DNA from: Erodium maritimum
Taxonomy: Eukaryota; Streptophyta; Magnoliopsida; Geraniales; Geraniaceae
Reading direction: 5' to 3'
Length of the DNA stretch: 64,000 nucleotides
Assembly: GCA_963921825.1 (NCBI GenBank)
Contig: OY997592.1
Coordinates: 59,478,336 to 59,542,335, forward strand
Made by a program: the position numbers and the translations under genes. The notes under the pieces were generated by a model. The model was given only the letters and a program-made list of their open reading frames with translations. It was not told the DNA's origin and searched no databases. Shown one piece after another: positions 12,956 through 23,134 of the stretch (its first letter is position 1; each line of letters begins with the position of its first letter).

Positions 12956-13672
12956 ATGTGTGATAGTGGAATGGTGTTCGTTGGGAATGGATTGCTTCGT
13001 GTTTAGTTTGAGTGTGTTACTCAATTATATCTGATTAGTATTGAATTGCCCAAGTGTATGCTTCCTATGGGAGTAATACCTTGGTTCCCGAGGACATATA
13101 GTCCCTTGGAGACATTTCTGAGAATCCCGATGATAAGCGCCCTCAGGGGGTTGTTTCCGGTAGCCTCAATGATATGCGTCTCCTCTGGACTTGAGGGAAA
13201 ATCCGAGAGGACACATCATATGTGGATCGGAGGGTGGTGACTTCATGCGCCACGACATTGATTGGATTACTTATTGCCCGAAATTGTTAAGAGTTATCTT
13301 GTTGACTTTACTGATGAAATTGTTGAGTTTAAAGTCCTTCTTGTTATGTATTTTCCCTACTGAGCGCAAGCTCACCCCTATGAGTTTATTGTTGGGATTA
13401 CAGGCTTGAGTGAGGAGTTGAGGCTCGGGAGCTTCTTGGTGTGGGTATCTTATTAGAGACTTCGTTTTTATTTCATTTCAGTTTTGAACAAACTATGTTG
13501 GAGGATTATTATTACACCCCTGGAGGGTTTTATTAACGTTTCAAACTGAGTTTTGTAGAGTTGAGATTTATTTGAAGGATTTATGAACTTGTTGATGGTT
13601 AATTAGTGTCGAAAACCGTTTTACTCAAGTCACGCCTCGAGTCCGGGTAAGAACTGGATTTGGGGCGTGACA
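12956..13672 (+). repeat. Truncated 5' LTR of the younger Tekay element
   Basis: Starts ATGTGTGATAGTGG, equivalent to 21948 in the 3' LTR, and ends GGGGCGTGACA. The counterpart 21948-22664 is also exactly 717 bp. About ten mismatches were counted by eye, so these two are a true LTR pair while 12240-12955 is a more distant copy. The left 2 kb of this LTR is missing. Confidence 0.9.
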
Positions 13673-13675
13673 ATT

Positions 13676-13688
13676 TGGTATCAGAGCC
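13676..13688 (+). promoter_or_regulatory. Primer binding site (initiator Met tRNA), Tekay
   Basis: TGGTATCAGAGCC lies three bases (ATT) after the LTR end and is complementary to the 3' end of plant initiator tRNA-Met. Confidence 0.93.
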
Positions 13689-14079
13689 TGGTTTCATTTG
13701 AAACAGGTGTTTTCGTGAACTTGTTTTCAAACCTCGGACCGAAGTCAATTAGGTGGGTAGAGTTAGGGAGTCTGGGTCGTGATACTCAGTGACTCGATTT
13801 GGAAACATTGACGCGGAAAGTTAGAACGACATGGGTCGTGAGTCGTTTTAATGTTTGTCCTAAATGAAATCTTTACACTACAATGTTTGCATTACTTGAT
13901 TGGTATCCTCTCCCTAGTGATCGGTGAAGCCGAATGGTTGAGATCGGAATTGGATTAACGGGCAGTGATCGACCCGCTATGCACTCATTGTAGAGTGAGC
14001 CAATTGTTGGTGGATCATTTCTAAAAAAAATCGAGTTGTAGTTTGGTCTTACTCAATTGTTGACATGTTTGATTGACCA

Positions 14080-14430
14080 CTATTTTGGAGCATGAGTACT
14101 CCATGTGTGCTTGTATTGAGTGTTTTGGGAGGGGCATGAGAACCCCGTATCCCGTTGTATGAGAACCTTGGGTGGGGCACGAGAACCCCATATATCGTTT
14201 GTGTTGAGGATGTTGGTGGGGCACGAGAACCCCGTGTGCCCGTGTGTGGCGAGTTTGGGGCACGAGAACCCCGTGTGGCCGTGTGTGGCGAGTTTGGGGC
14301 ACGAGCACCCCGTAGTATTTGAGAGCACGAGAACTCCGTTTATTGACTGTGTGGTGCACTTGAGGAGCACGAGAACTCCGTTTATTGATTGTGTTGTGTA
14401 CTTGAAGAGCATGAGAACCCCGCGTACCTT
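14080..14430 (+). repeat. Minisatellite in the Tekay leader
   Basis: Seven to nine imperfect units of variable length (about 35-60 bp), each containing a GGCACGAGAACCCCGTG-like core (variants CACGAGAACTCCG and CATGAGAACCCCG). The repeat makes open frames on both strands with repeated peptides such as GHENPV, which I do not regard as genes. It lies between PBS and gag. Confidence 0.8.
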
Positions 14431-15050
14431 TGTCTTGTAAATTGTGTTGGTAATTGTCCCGCGTAAGCGGAGGGTTAAGGGAAATTACGAATGGGTCATG
14501 CCGAATTTTCGGTAGAACTAAAATGATTGCACTATCACGGGTTGACTCAGGGGCGCCACTGTAGTCGAGCGTGATAGTTTGATGTCAATTTGTTACAATG
14601 AGGTTCGGGGACGCCTGAATCGGGTTGCAACAACATGAGATCAACATGAAAAGGTTTGGGTAAAAGTTAAGAAATGGGAATCCATGGAAGGGAAGGAAAG
14701 GTTAAGGGTGATTATTGAATTGAATTGTGTTAAGTGCTAAACCCCTCTTTGTGAAATGATACCCGAACAAGGGGTATGCATGTTGATTTGTGCTTTGTGT
14801 GGTGTGCTTGAGTTGGAACCCTACTGTGGGAGTTGGTGGTTGATTGCTTAAATCGCTGGTTGTTGTTGTGAGACGCATAGAGATGCGAACTTGTGTGCTA
14901 TTATATATGAGTATATATATCTACTAAGTGTGAGAGGGGTAAACTGTGGGTGACTTGTGTGACGCGTGTGAACGTCCTTGTAACATGTGAGAACCGTTGT
15001 TTGAACTAAGTACTGAACATGTGCGTTATCCGTGCAGGCGGATAGATGAC

Positions 15051-16320
15051 ATGACTCGTACGTATGTTCTGAGAGGTACCCGGAGCCGCCCAGTTGGGGG
15101 CCCGAGTCAGGCACCTACCGCTGAGCAGGAGGGGGCAGCTGACGCCCAGGGTGCTGCTTCCACAAAGCATCAGAGCTTTGAGGGTGAACCATCAGGGTCG
15201 CCACCCAGGACATCTCCAGTCGCAGAGCCGACTCAGACGACCCCTCTCGAGGAGGTGGTTCGCGCTGTGCTAGCAGCCTTGAGTGCGCAGCAAGGGACTA
15301 CAGCACCGGCACCAGAGCTAGTGCCTGTTGCTACAACAAATTTTGGTGAGAGGCCAGGCTAGCTTGATAGCCTCATGGCCCAGTCGCTCACGGAGTTTCG
15401 TAGACTCGGTACGCCGACCTACTCTGGGGGAGTGGACCCCGAGGCAGCCTCGGGCTGGTTGGAGCGGGTTACCCGCAACCTCGATACCTCTAGGGTATCG
15501 GAGGGGCACTTGAGAGTTTCGTTCGCCACTTTTCAGCTTGAGGGAGAGGCCTACTACTGGTGGCAGTCAGTGCAGGCCAGAGTCGATAGTGATTTTCAGT
15601 TGTTCAGCAGGTTGTTCCTGGAACAGTACTTTCCTCGCTCCATTCGGGATGACAGGCGCCAACAGTTTCTGGATCTACGCCAGAGAGGACTGAGTGTTTC
15701 TGAGTACGCAGTGAGGTTTGTCTCTCTGTCCCGTTTCGCGCCAGAGTTGGTACAGACTGAGGACAGCCGTTGCAGGCGATTCGAGAACGGGCTCATCCCG
15801 TCGATAGCCGACAGGGTCATCGCCTTCAGGACCGCTGAGTACTCCACACTCTCGGATCAGGCTTTAGCCATGGAGAGGCACTTCAGAGAGACCGCCAGAG
15901 TGCGAGAAACTAGGCCTAGGCCGAGTGGCTTTGTTCAGCCGTCTGATCGTTGCGACCGACGCAGATAGAGAGTTGCAGGATCTTTCCAGCATCAGGTTCA
16001 GCATGAGGGCACGCGCCGAGCAAGGACAGTAGCATCAGTTGGACCCGCCCCGGTGGCACAGCTGTGTCCCAGGTGTGGACAGCAGGGCCACCTAGCACGA
16101 GACTGCCCGAGGGGCAAGGGACTGGTAGAGCACAGTCATGATCGTCCTCAGGGGACCAGAGACAGACAGCAGGGTGAGCCGAGGGTGTGTTATCAGTGTG
16201 GCAGCCCCGATCACTTTGTGCGTGCATGTCCTGAGATGACACAACAGGGGGACAGAGGGTATGCTACCAGTGTGGTCGATCTGACCATTTCATTCGGACG
16301 TGTCCGGAGCTAGCTGGTGG
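15051..16320 (+). pseudogene. Tekay gag, disabled by stops and a frameshift
   Basis: One frame runs from the ATG at 15051 through capsid-like sequence (LERVTRNLDTSRVSEG, YWWQSVQARVDSDFQLF at about 15450-15600) to two CCHC zinc knuckles near 16065 and 16190 (CPRCGQQGHLARDC and CYQCGSPDHFVRAC). In-frame TAG stops lie at 15360 and 15966. A third knuckle, CYQCGRSDHFIRTC at about 16262-16305, is in another frame, so a frameshift lies just before it. Gag would form the virus-like particle and bind element RNA. Beyond 16320 a proline/arginine-rich linker leads to the protease. Confidence 0.88.
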
Positions 16321-16599
16321 AGCGCCTGCACCGAGGCCCCAGTAGACTCAGACTCACCATGCACCACCTGGCCGACCACGGCAGGCACAGCATCAGAGGG
16401 CTCCGGTCAGGCGGCGGGAGCGGCAGGTCAGAGGCACCAGCCGAGAGCTGGGCAGCAGGTGGCACTTCCCCCACCACCGAGAGGAGGACCACTGGCACAG
16501 CAGGGCCGAGTCTTTGCAGTTACTGATTCCAGAGTTGAGAGGCCGTACGCCGGCCATGAGGCCACTCAGGGTACGTGTTTACTTTATAATTAGTGGGCT

Positions 16600-19500
16600 T
16601 CATTTTTGTTTGATACGGGAGCTTCCCATTCGTTCATCTCTTCGTCTATTGCTTTTTCCTTGGGTTTGCGAGTGGAGACTTTGAGTCAACCCCTTTGTTT
16701 GGAGACCCCGGTTACGGGTGAGGTGGTGTTGAGCACCGTTTGTCGAGACTGTGCGATTAGGGTGGCAGATTGCCCCTTTCTTGGTGACTTACTCGTTCTT
16801 GACATGAACGCCTTCGACGTGATTCTGGGAATGGATTGGCTCGCGAGGTATCGAGCGACGATCGATTGCTATCGACGCCAGGTGACGGTGAGGTCAGGTG
16901 ACAGGGTGATCACGTGTGTCTTGGGTAGCAAGAGCGGAGTCCTCCTATCCGCTTTGACTACAGGATCTGAGGCAGAGATCGTGCAGAGTAGCAGAGAACT
17001 ACCGAGAGTAGTGCGTGAGTTCCCGGAGGTCTTCCCGGAGGAGCTATCAGGATTGCCGCCAGCGCGCGAGGTATAGTTCAGGATCGATCTGATCCCGGGT
17101 ACGACGCCGATCTCGATGACGCCGTATCGGTTTGCGCCAGCAGAGTTGTTCGAGCTAAAGCGACAACTCAAGGAACTTCAGCAGAAGGGTTTCATCTGCC
17201 CGAGCGTGTCTCCGTGGGGAGCACCCGCCCTATTCGTGAAGAAGAAGGGTGGAGCCTTGAGGATGTGCATCGATTATCGGAAGTTGAACCGAGTGACGGT
17301 GAAGAACCGTTATCCGATGCCAAGGATTGATGATCTATTCGACCAGCTGAGAGGAGCAAAGTACTTCTCAAAGATTGATCTTCGATCGGGGTACTACCAG
17401 CTGAGGGTCCGAGCCGAGGACGTGGAGAAGACAGCGTTCTGAACTCGTTATGGACACTTTGAGTTTCTGGTGATGCCGTTCGGTTTGATGAACGCACCAG
17501 CCGCCTTTATGGACTTGATGAATGGCATCTTCAGACTGTATCTGGACCAGTTCGTGGTGGTTTTTGTCGATGTATCTTGATTTACTCGTCCAGTGAGGAG
17601 GCGCATGAGGAGCATCTGAGGACCGTTTTGACACTCTTACGCACTCACCGGTTGTACGGCAATAGGGAGAAGTGCGAATTTTGGCTCACAGAGGTGAAGT
17701 TCCTCGGGCATGTGGTATCCCAAGAGGGCATCTTAGTCGACCCGGCAAAGGTTGATGCAGTGTCGAAGTGGGCCAGGCCCAGCAGTGTGTTTGAGATTCG
17801 GAGCTTTCTAGGGTTGGCAGGTTATTACCGACGCTTTGTTCAGGATTTCTCGCGTCTAGCAGCACCTATGACAGCATTGACCCGCAAGGGGGCGGAATAC
17901 CTTTGGACGGATGAGTGTGAGCACTCTTTCTCCGAGCTAAAGGCTCGATTGACTACCGCTCCAGTGCTGATCGTCCCGGAGCGAGGAGTAGGCTATGACG
18001 TGTATTGTGACGCATCAGGCGAAGGACTAGGTTGTGTTCTGATGCAAACTGGGAAGGTAGTAGCGTACGACTCGAGACAGTTGAAGGTGCATGAGCGCAA
18101 CTACCCGACCCACGATCTGGAGCTAGCAGCAGTGGTCTTTGCACTGAAGAGTTGGAGACACTATCTATACGGTGAGCGGTTCAGGGTGTTCTCAGATCAC
18201 AAGAGCCTCAAGTATATCTTCTCACAGCGCGATCTGAACATGCGCCAAAGGCGATAGATGGAGTTACTTGAGGAGTACGATTTCGAACTGCTCTATCATC
18301 CGGGCAAGGCGAATGTCGTCGCCGATGCTCTGAGCATGAAGTCGAGTCATTGCGTTGCTAGCATGGCTGTCCGAGAGTGGAGTATGCTAGAGCAGTTGAG
18401 CTTATTCAGATTCGAGTTAGAGGAGGTCACCAATGGTATGGCCTTGTGTGCTTTGGTGGCTCAGCCCACGTTAGTTGCTCGGGTGCTAGAGGCACATGCC
18501 GAGGATGCCGAGACATCAGGGATTCGTGAGAGATTGATCGACGATGTCAAGATCGAGGGTTGGGAGATGGGTACAGACCAGGGTCTCCGTTTTAGAGGAC
18601 GGTTTTTTGTGCCCAGCGGTTGCAGAGACACCGTGTTGCGAGAGTGCCACCACTCCCGCCTTGTTGTGCACCCTGGTGGCAACAAGATGTATAGAGACAT
18701 GCGACGACAGTTTTGGTGGAGCGGGATGCGTGGGGCAGTTGCAGACTTTGTTTCCAGATGCCTAACCTGCCAACAGGTGAAGGCCGAGCATCAGCGTCCC
18801 GCAGGCTTGCTACAACCTTTACCGATCTCCAAGTGGAAGTGGGAGCACGTGAGTATGGATTTTGTGTGTGGGTTACCAAGGTCGTCTAAGGGACACGATG
18901 CTATTTGGGTGGTGGTTGACCGACTGACCAAGTCGGCACATTTTCTAGCTATGAGGATGACTGATACTGTGGACATGTTGGGTCGGTTGTATGTCAGGGA
19001 GATTGTTCGCCTCCATGGGGTACCAGTGTCAGTAGTATGTGATAGGCACCCTCGTTTCACATCCAGGTTCTGGAAGAGTCTACAGAAGGCTTTGGGGACT
19101 GAGGTACTGTTGAGTACAACTTACCATCCTGAGACAGATGGACAGTCAGAGCGCACCATTCAGATTCTAGAGGACATGCTTCGAGCTTGCGTGCTTGACT
19201 TTCAGGTACCATGGGAGGATCATTTGCCTTTGGCAGAGTTTGCTTACAACAACAGTTACCAGTCCAGCATTGGTATGGCACCATTTGAGGCTTTGTATGA
19301 CAGACCTTGTAGGTCGCCGGTATGTTGGGCTGAGGAAGGGGACCAGAGCTTACTTGTACTAGATATGGTCAGAGAGACGACCGAAAAGGTCGCATTAATT
19401 AGAGAGCGGTTGAGGACCGCGCAGATTCGGCAGAAGAGCTACGCAGACAGGCGTCGCAGACCGCTTGAGTTCACGGTCGGAGAGCACGTTTTTCTGAGGG

Positions 19501-19898
19501 TGAGCCCAAAGAAGGGTCTAGTGCGGTTTAACCGCGGCGGAGGCAAGCTGGCACCGCGTTTCATTGGACCATTTGAGGTCTTAGAGAGGATTGGAGTTGT
19601 AGCTTATCGATTAGCCTTGCCACCGCAGCTTGGGAACGTGCATAACGTTTTTCACGTGTCCCAACTACGGAAGTACATGGCAGATCCCTCGCACATTATT
19701 GAGTGGTCAGACATCGAGGTAGCTGATGATGTCACTTATGAGGAGCAACTCGTCGAGATCTTGGGTACAAAGGAGAAGGTCCTGCGGAACAAAACGATTC
19801 CGTTGATATTAGTGCAGTGGGGTCACCAAGGAGATGGGTCCACGTGGGAGCGCGAGGATGAGATCCGCGTGAAGTATCCCCACCTGTTCAACCACTGA
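16600..19898 (+). pseudogene. Tekay pol: protease-RT-RNase H-integrase-chromodomain
   Basis: Protease keeps its active site FDTGASHSFI (16606). RT keeps [15 protein letters not shown] and [14 protein letters not shown], but in-frame stops lie at 17074 (TAG) and 17440 (TGA, from the usual Arg before TRYGHFEF). A one-base loss at about 17571 breaks the catalytic FVDD motif and shifts frame. From 17577 a new frame holds the RT end and RNase H ([30 protein letters not shown]). A TAG at 18255 replaces a conserved Trp. The last 546 codons (18258-19898) are open: HHCC (RECHHSRLVVHPGG, CLTCQQVK), DDE residues in MDFV, CDRHPRFTS and DGQSERTIQ, a GPF motif, and a chromodomain ending YPHLFNH. Confidence 0.93.
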
Positions 19899-19952
19899 GG
19901 TACACCTTTGTCTTTAAATTTCGAGGACGAAATTCTTTTATGGGGGGTAGAT

Positions 19953-22664
19953 TGTAAGACCCGCCCCCGGTCGATCCCGGTAGAACCGGTGAATCTTAAC
20001 TAAGTTTGACTTTCGGCCGGAAAAGTCAACCGATGACTCGGAAAGTCATTCGGGACCTTTCCGGGGACCAAAAATCTTAGCCAACTTCACGGTTAGCTTA
20101 GTTAGGCCGTTTCCTTCAGTTTGACTGTAATTTTGTTAAAGTCAACCGTCGGTCAAATTTGGGCTTTATATCGGTCGTTTTCCGATAAAATCTTGGAAAG
20201 CTGGAATTAATTAAGTGGGAGTGACCACGCATGACACTTGTCATGCTTGTCTTGGAGGATGAAAATGGGGATTCAAATGACCCTCATACCCTCCTAACTT
20301 GCCTTTAAAGGGATAAGACCTTAAGAAATTTTGAGTAAATTGACATTTTAGGTCATTTAAAGGAAAGGGAGCAACAATTCAGCTCATTTCCTCTTGTTGC
20401 AGCCGAAAATCACAAGGAGAGAGGAGGAGAATAGCTCATTTCTTGAGGAAGAAGATAGAGAAGAAAGCTTGGATTTTGGAGCTTGTTCTTGGTCCTTTTG
20501 CCTCCATTTTCACTTCATCTTATTCATCTCATCTCCCTAGAGGTAAAGATACTCTTAACTCTCCATTTCATCCACTTCCAATCTATGGGTTTTGTGGGTT
20601 TTGGCTTAAAAGTTGAAGAACTTGCCTTGTGGGTGTTGCTTGGAGAAGAAGTAGTGAAGTAGGATGTTTGGATTGTGTTTTGGTTGAAGTTTGATGAACC
20701 CATTGAGGGTGTTGCTGTTGGGTAACTTTGGTTGAACATTTTGGAGCTAAGAGAGCTTGGAAATGGGGTTTGTGTTGAGATTTTCGTGAAATTCGAGTTG
20801 GGGAAGAAAGGGGAAGGAGCTGGTCAGGTCTGATACGGAAGCTGAACCGGACCGGGCCAGGTGCCGGCACGGTATGCCGCACGGAACGGGCCTGGTACCG
20901 GCACGGCACACGGCACGGAACGGACGGGAGTCCGGCACGGTACCTGACATGGTCAGTGTCGCTCTTCGGGCCGGTCTGTGACGCATTCCGCGCTGGCTTC
21001 CGGGCCGGCCTGTGACATGGTCCGTGCCATGTTCCGGCACGGCTAGCCACACGGTCCGTATGGAACTCCGGATCAGACCCCCAGAGCCCAAAACCCTTCC
21101 TTTTAGCTCAATTTGATTCCCACATCACCTCTTCAAACCGTGGTCCATTTCTGAGTACTGTTGTGTGTTTTGGGGAGAAGAACACTTTGTTGGGGGTACT
21201 AATTTGTGGTCTTTTGTGGTCCAAGACCGTGGGACCAATCTAGGAAAGAAGGAAGAACGTGGACGCGAGCTAGGAGATCGAAGATCACGCTGGTACCCGT
21301 GTGAAGAACGATGTGGTGACTATCGTTTATGACATCAGAGTGTTGAGAGGAAGACCTTGAGGTAGGGAAAGTCTTAACTTTTCGTTTAAATGCTTAGTAT
21401 GCATGTTAGGCTAATAAAATCGGAAAGGTCCTAGAAATGCCTATAAGATGTGAATAACTAGAATAATTGTCTTTCAATTACTAATAACCGGAAGTGTCTA
21501 GTAATGCATGCTTAGGATGCCAATCACTAGTGTAACTCGCTTTCAATACTTGGGAATTGTTTTACTGGTAGAGCGGCCTTGGAAAAGCCCTCGGATTAGT
21601 TGTGTGCTAGGATCACATGCTTGGTTGTTTGGTTGCTTAGTGGATAGGCTAAAGAGTCTAACGGAACTAGTTGAATTGCATGCTTGAATGTTCGACTGAA
21701 GGTTTACATGATTGGTTGCTTGAACTTGTGCTTGACTGTTGAATGTATTTGTATGATTGCTTGATTCCTCAAAGGGTTGATTGGAGAATCGAGTATGACT
21801 GGTTGTACCATTCGGTGCAATCAGGTGATCGATGGACCGATGGGTCAAGACTGGTAAGTAAATGGTAAGTTGTAGTTATGTGATTCGTGTGCTATGGATA
21901 TGTGATTCGTGTGATGTGTGTTGTGATGAAACGGTGATTCGTGAACTATGTGTGATAGTGGAATGTTGTTCGTTGGGAATGGATTGCTTCGTGTTTAGTT
22001 TGAGTGTGTTACTCAATTATATCTGATTAGTATTGAATTGCCCAAGTGTATGCTTCCTATGGGAGTAATACCTTGGTTCCCGAGGACATATAGTCCCTTG
22101 GAGACGTTTCTGAGAATCCCGATGATAAGCGCCCTCAGGGTGTTGTTTCCGGTAGCCTCAATGATATGCGTCTCCTCTGGACTTGAGGGAAAATCCGAGA
22201 GGACACATCATATGTGGATCGGAGGGTGGTGACTTCATGCGCCACGGCATTGATTGGATTACCTATTGCCCGAAATTGTTAAGAGTTATCTTGTTGACTT
22301 TACTGATGAAATTGTTGAGTTTAAAGTCCTTCTTGTTATGTATTTTCCCTACTGAGCGCAAGCTCACCCCTATGAGTTTATTGTTGTGATTACAGGCTTG
22401 ATTGAGGAGTAGAGGCTCAGGAGCTTCTTGGTGTGGGTATCTTATTAGAGACTTCGTTTTTATTTCATTTCAGTTTTGAACAAACTATGTTGGAGGATTA
22501 TTATTACACCCCTGGAGGGTTTTATTTACGTTTCAAACTGAGTTTTGTAGAGTTGAGATTTATTTGAAGGATTTATGAACTTGTTGATGGTTAATTAGTG
22601 TCGAAAACCGTTTTACTCAAGTCACGCCTCGAGTCCGGGTAAGAACTGGATTTGGGGCGTGACA
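19953..22664 (+). repeat. Full 3' LTR of the younger Tekay element
   Basis: TGTAAGACCCGCC to GGGGCGTGACA, 2712 bp, directly after the PPT GGGGGGTAGAT (19940-19952). Its right end adjoins LINE RT sequence. It carries a GC-rich island of short CGGCACGG/CCGTGCC words at about 20823-21075 that is absent in this form from the other copies. ORFs on the minus strand at 20583-21091 come from that island and are not genes. Confidence 0.93.
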
Positions 22665-23134
22665 CTTTTATTTCAGGTCGGTGTATCTAGGACAATGTTG
22701 TAATTTCTTTTGAGGTCATTCACCTTATGAAATAAAAAGGCAAGTGGAAATTGGTCTTATGGCTTTAAAACTAGACATGACCAAGGCATATGACCGGGTC
22801 GAATGGAGTTTTCTACGGGCAATTATGGTCCGATTGGGTTTTTCGTCAGAATGGATAGAGCTAATGACCTACTATATGCAGACAGTCACTTACTCCATAA
22901 CATCGGGGGGACGGGAAATGCGTAGGCTCACTCCATCACGAGGCGTCCGTCAAGGGGCCCTGCTCTCCCTTTTTTTTATTCCTTCTCTGCATGGAAGGTC
23001 TATCATATCTCCTTAAGATAGCGCAAGGATCGGGACATATCCACGAAATCAAGATTTTTAGGGGGCACTTGAGATTTCCCATATGTTCTTTGCTAATGAT
23101 TGTTACATATTTTGTAGGGAAACCACTGCTGAGG
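22665..23134 (+). pseudogene. LINE reverse transcriptase fragment
   Basis: Starts within the FISGR...DNVVISFEVIH motif, which contains a TAG, then continues in the frame 22744-23016 with LKLDMTKAYDRVEWSFLRAI and the later motif RGVRQGALLS. A frame change follows near 22980. The catalytic FADD box reads FAND (about 23087-23098), replacing the second catalytic Asp region, so RT would be inactive. It ends at the solo LTR. Confidence 0.88.

Larger units (their letters stand above)
12956..22664 (+). mobile_element. Younger Tekay/Del-type Ty3-gypsy chromovirus, 5'-truncated
   Basis: A 717-bp piece of 5' LTR, PBS, leader with minisatellite, gag, pol with integrase and chromodomain, PPT and a full 2712-bp 3' LTR. 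Gene order protease-RT-RNase H-integrase defines gypsy, and the C-terminal chromodomain plus long LTRs suggest the Tekay/Del clade. The 3' LTR ends exactly at LINE sequence (CTTTTATTTCAGGTCGG), showing the complex lies inside a LINE. The 5' LTR fragment abuts the end of the older LTR, so no 5' target duplication is present here. Both gag and pol are broken by several stops and shifts. Confidence 0.93.

Noticed and set aside
12301..13409. Repeated ORFs of 64-116 codons, also at 22038-22389
   Set aside because: They lie in Tekay LTR sequence and repeat because the LTR repeats; no domain.
14021..14440. Long ORFs on both strands with repeated peptides
   Set aside because: They come from the leader minisatellite; both strands are open because the unit lacks stops, and there is no domain.
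20583..21091. Minus-strand ORFs of 114 and 155 codons
   Set aside because: They come from the GC-rich palindromic island within the Tekay 3' LTR and are not present in other LTR copies.
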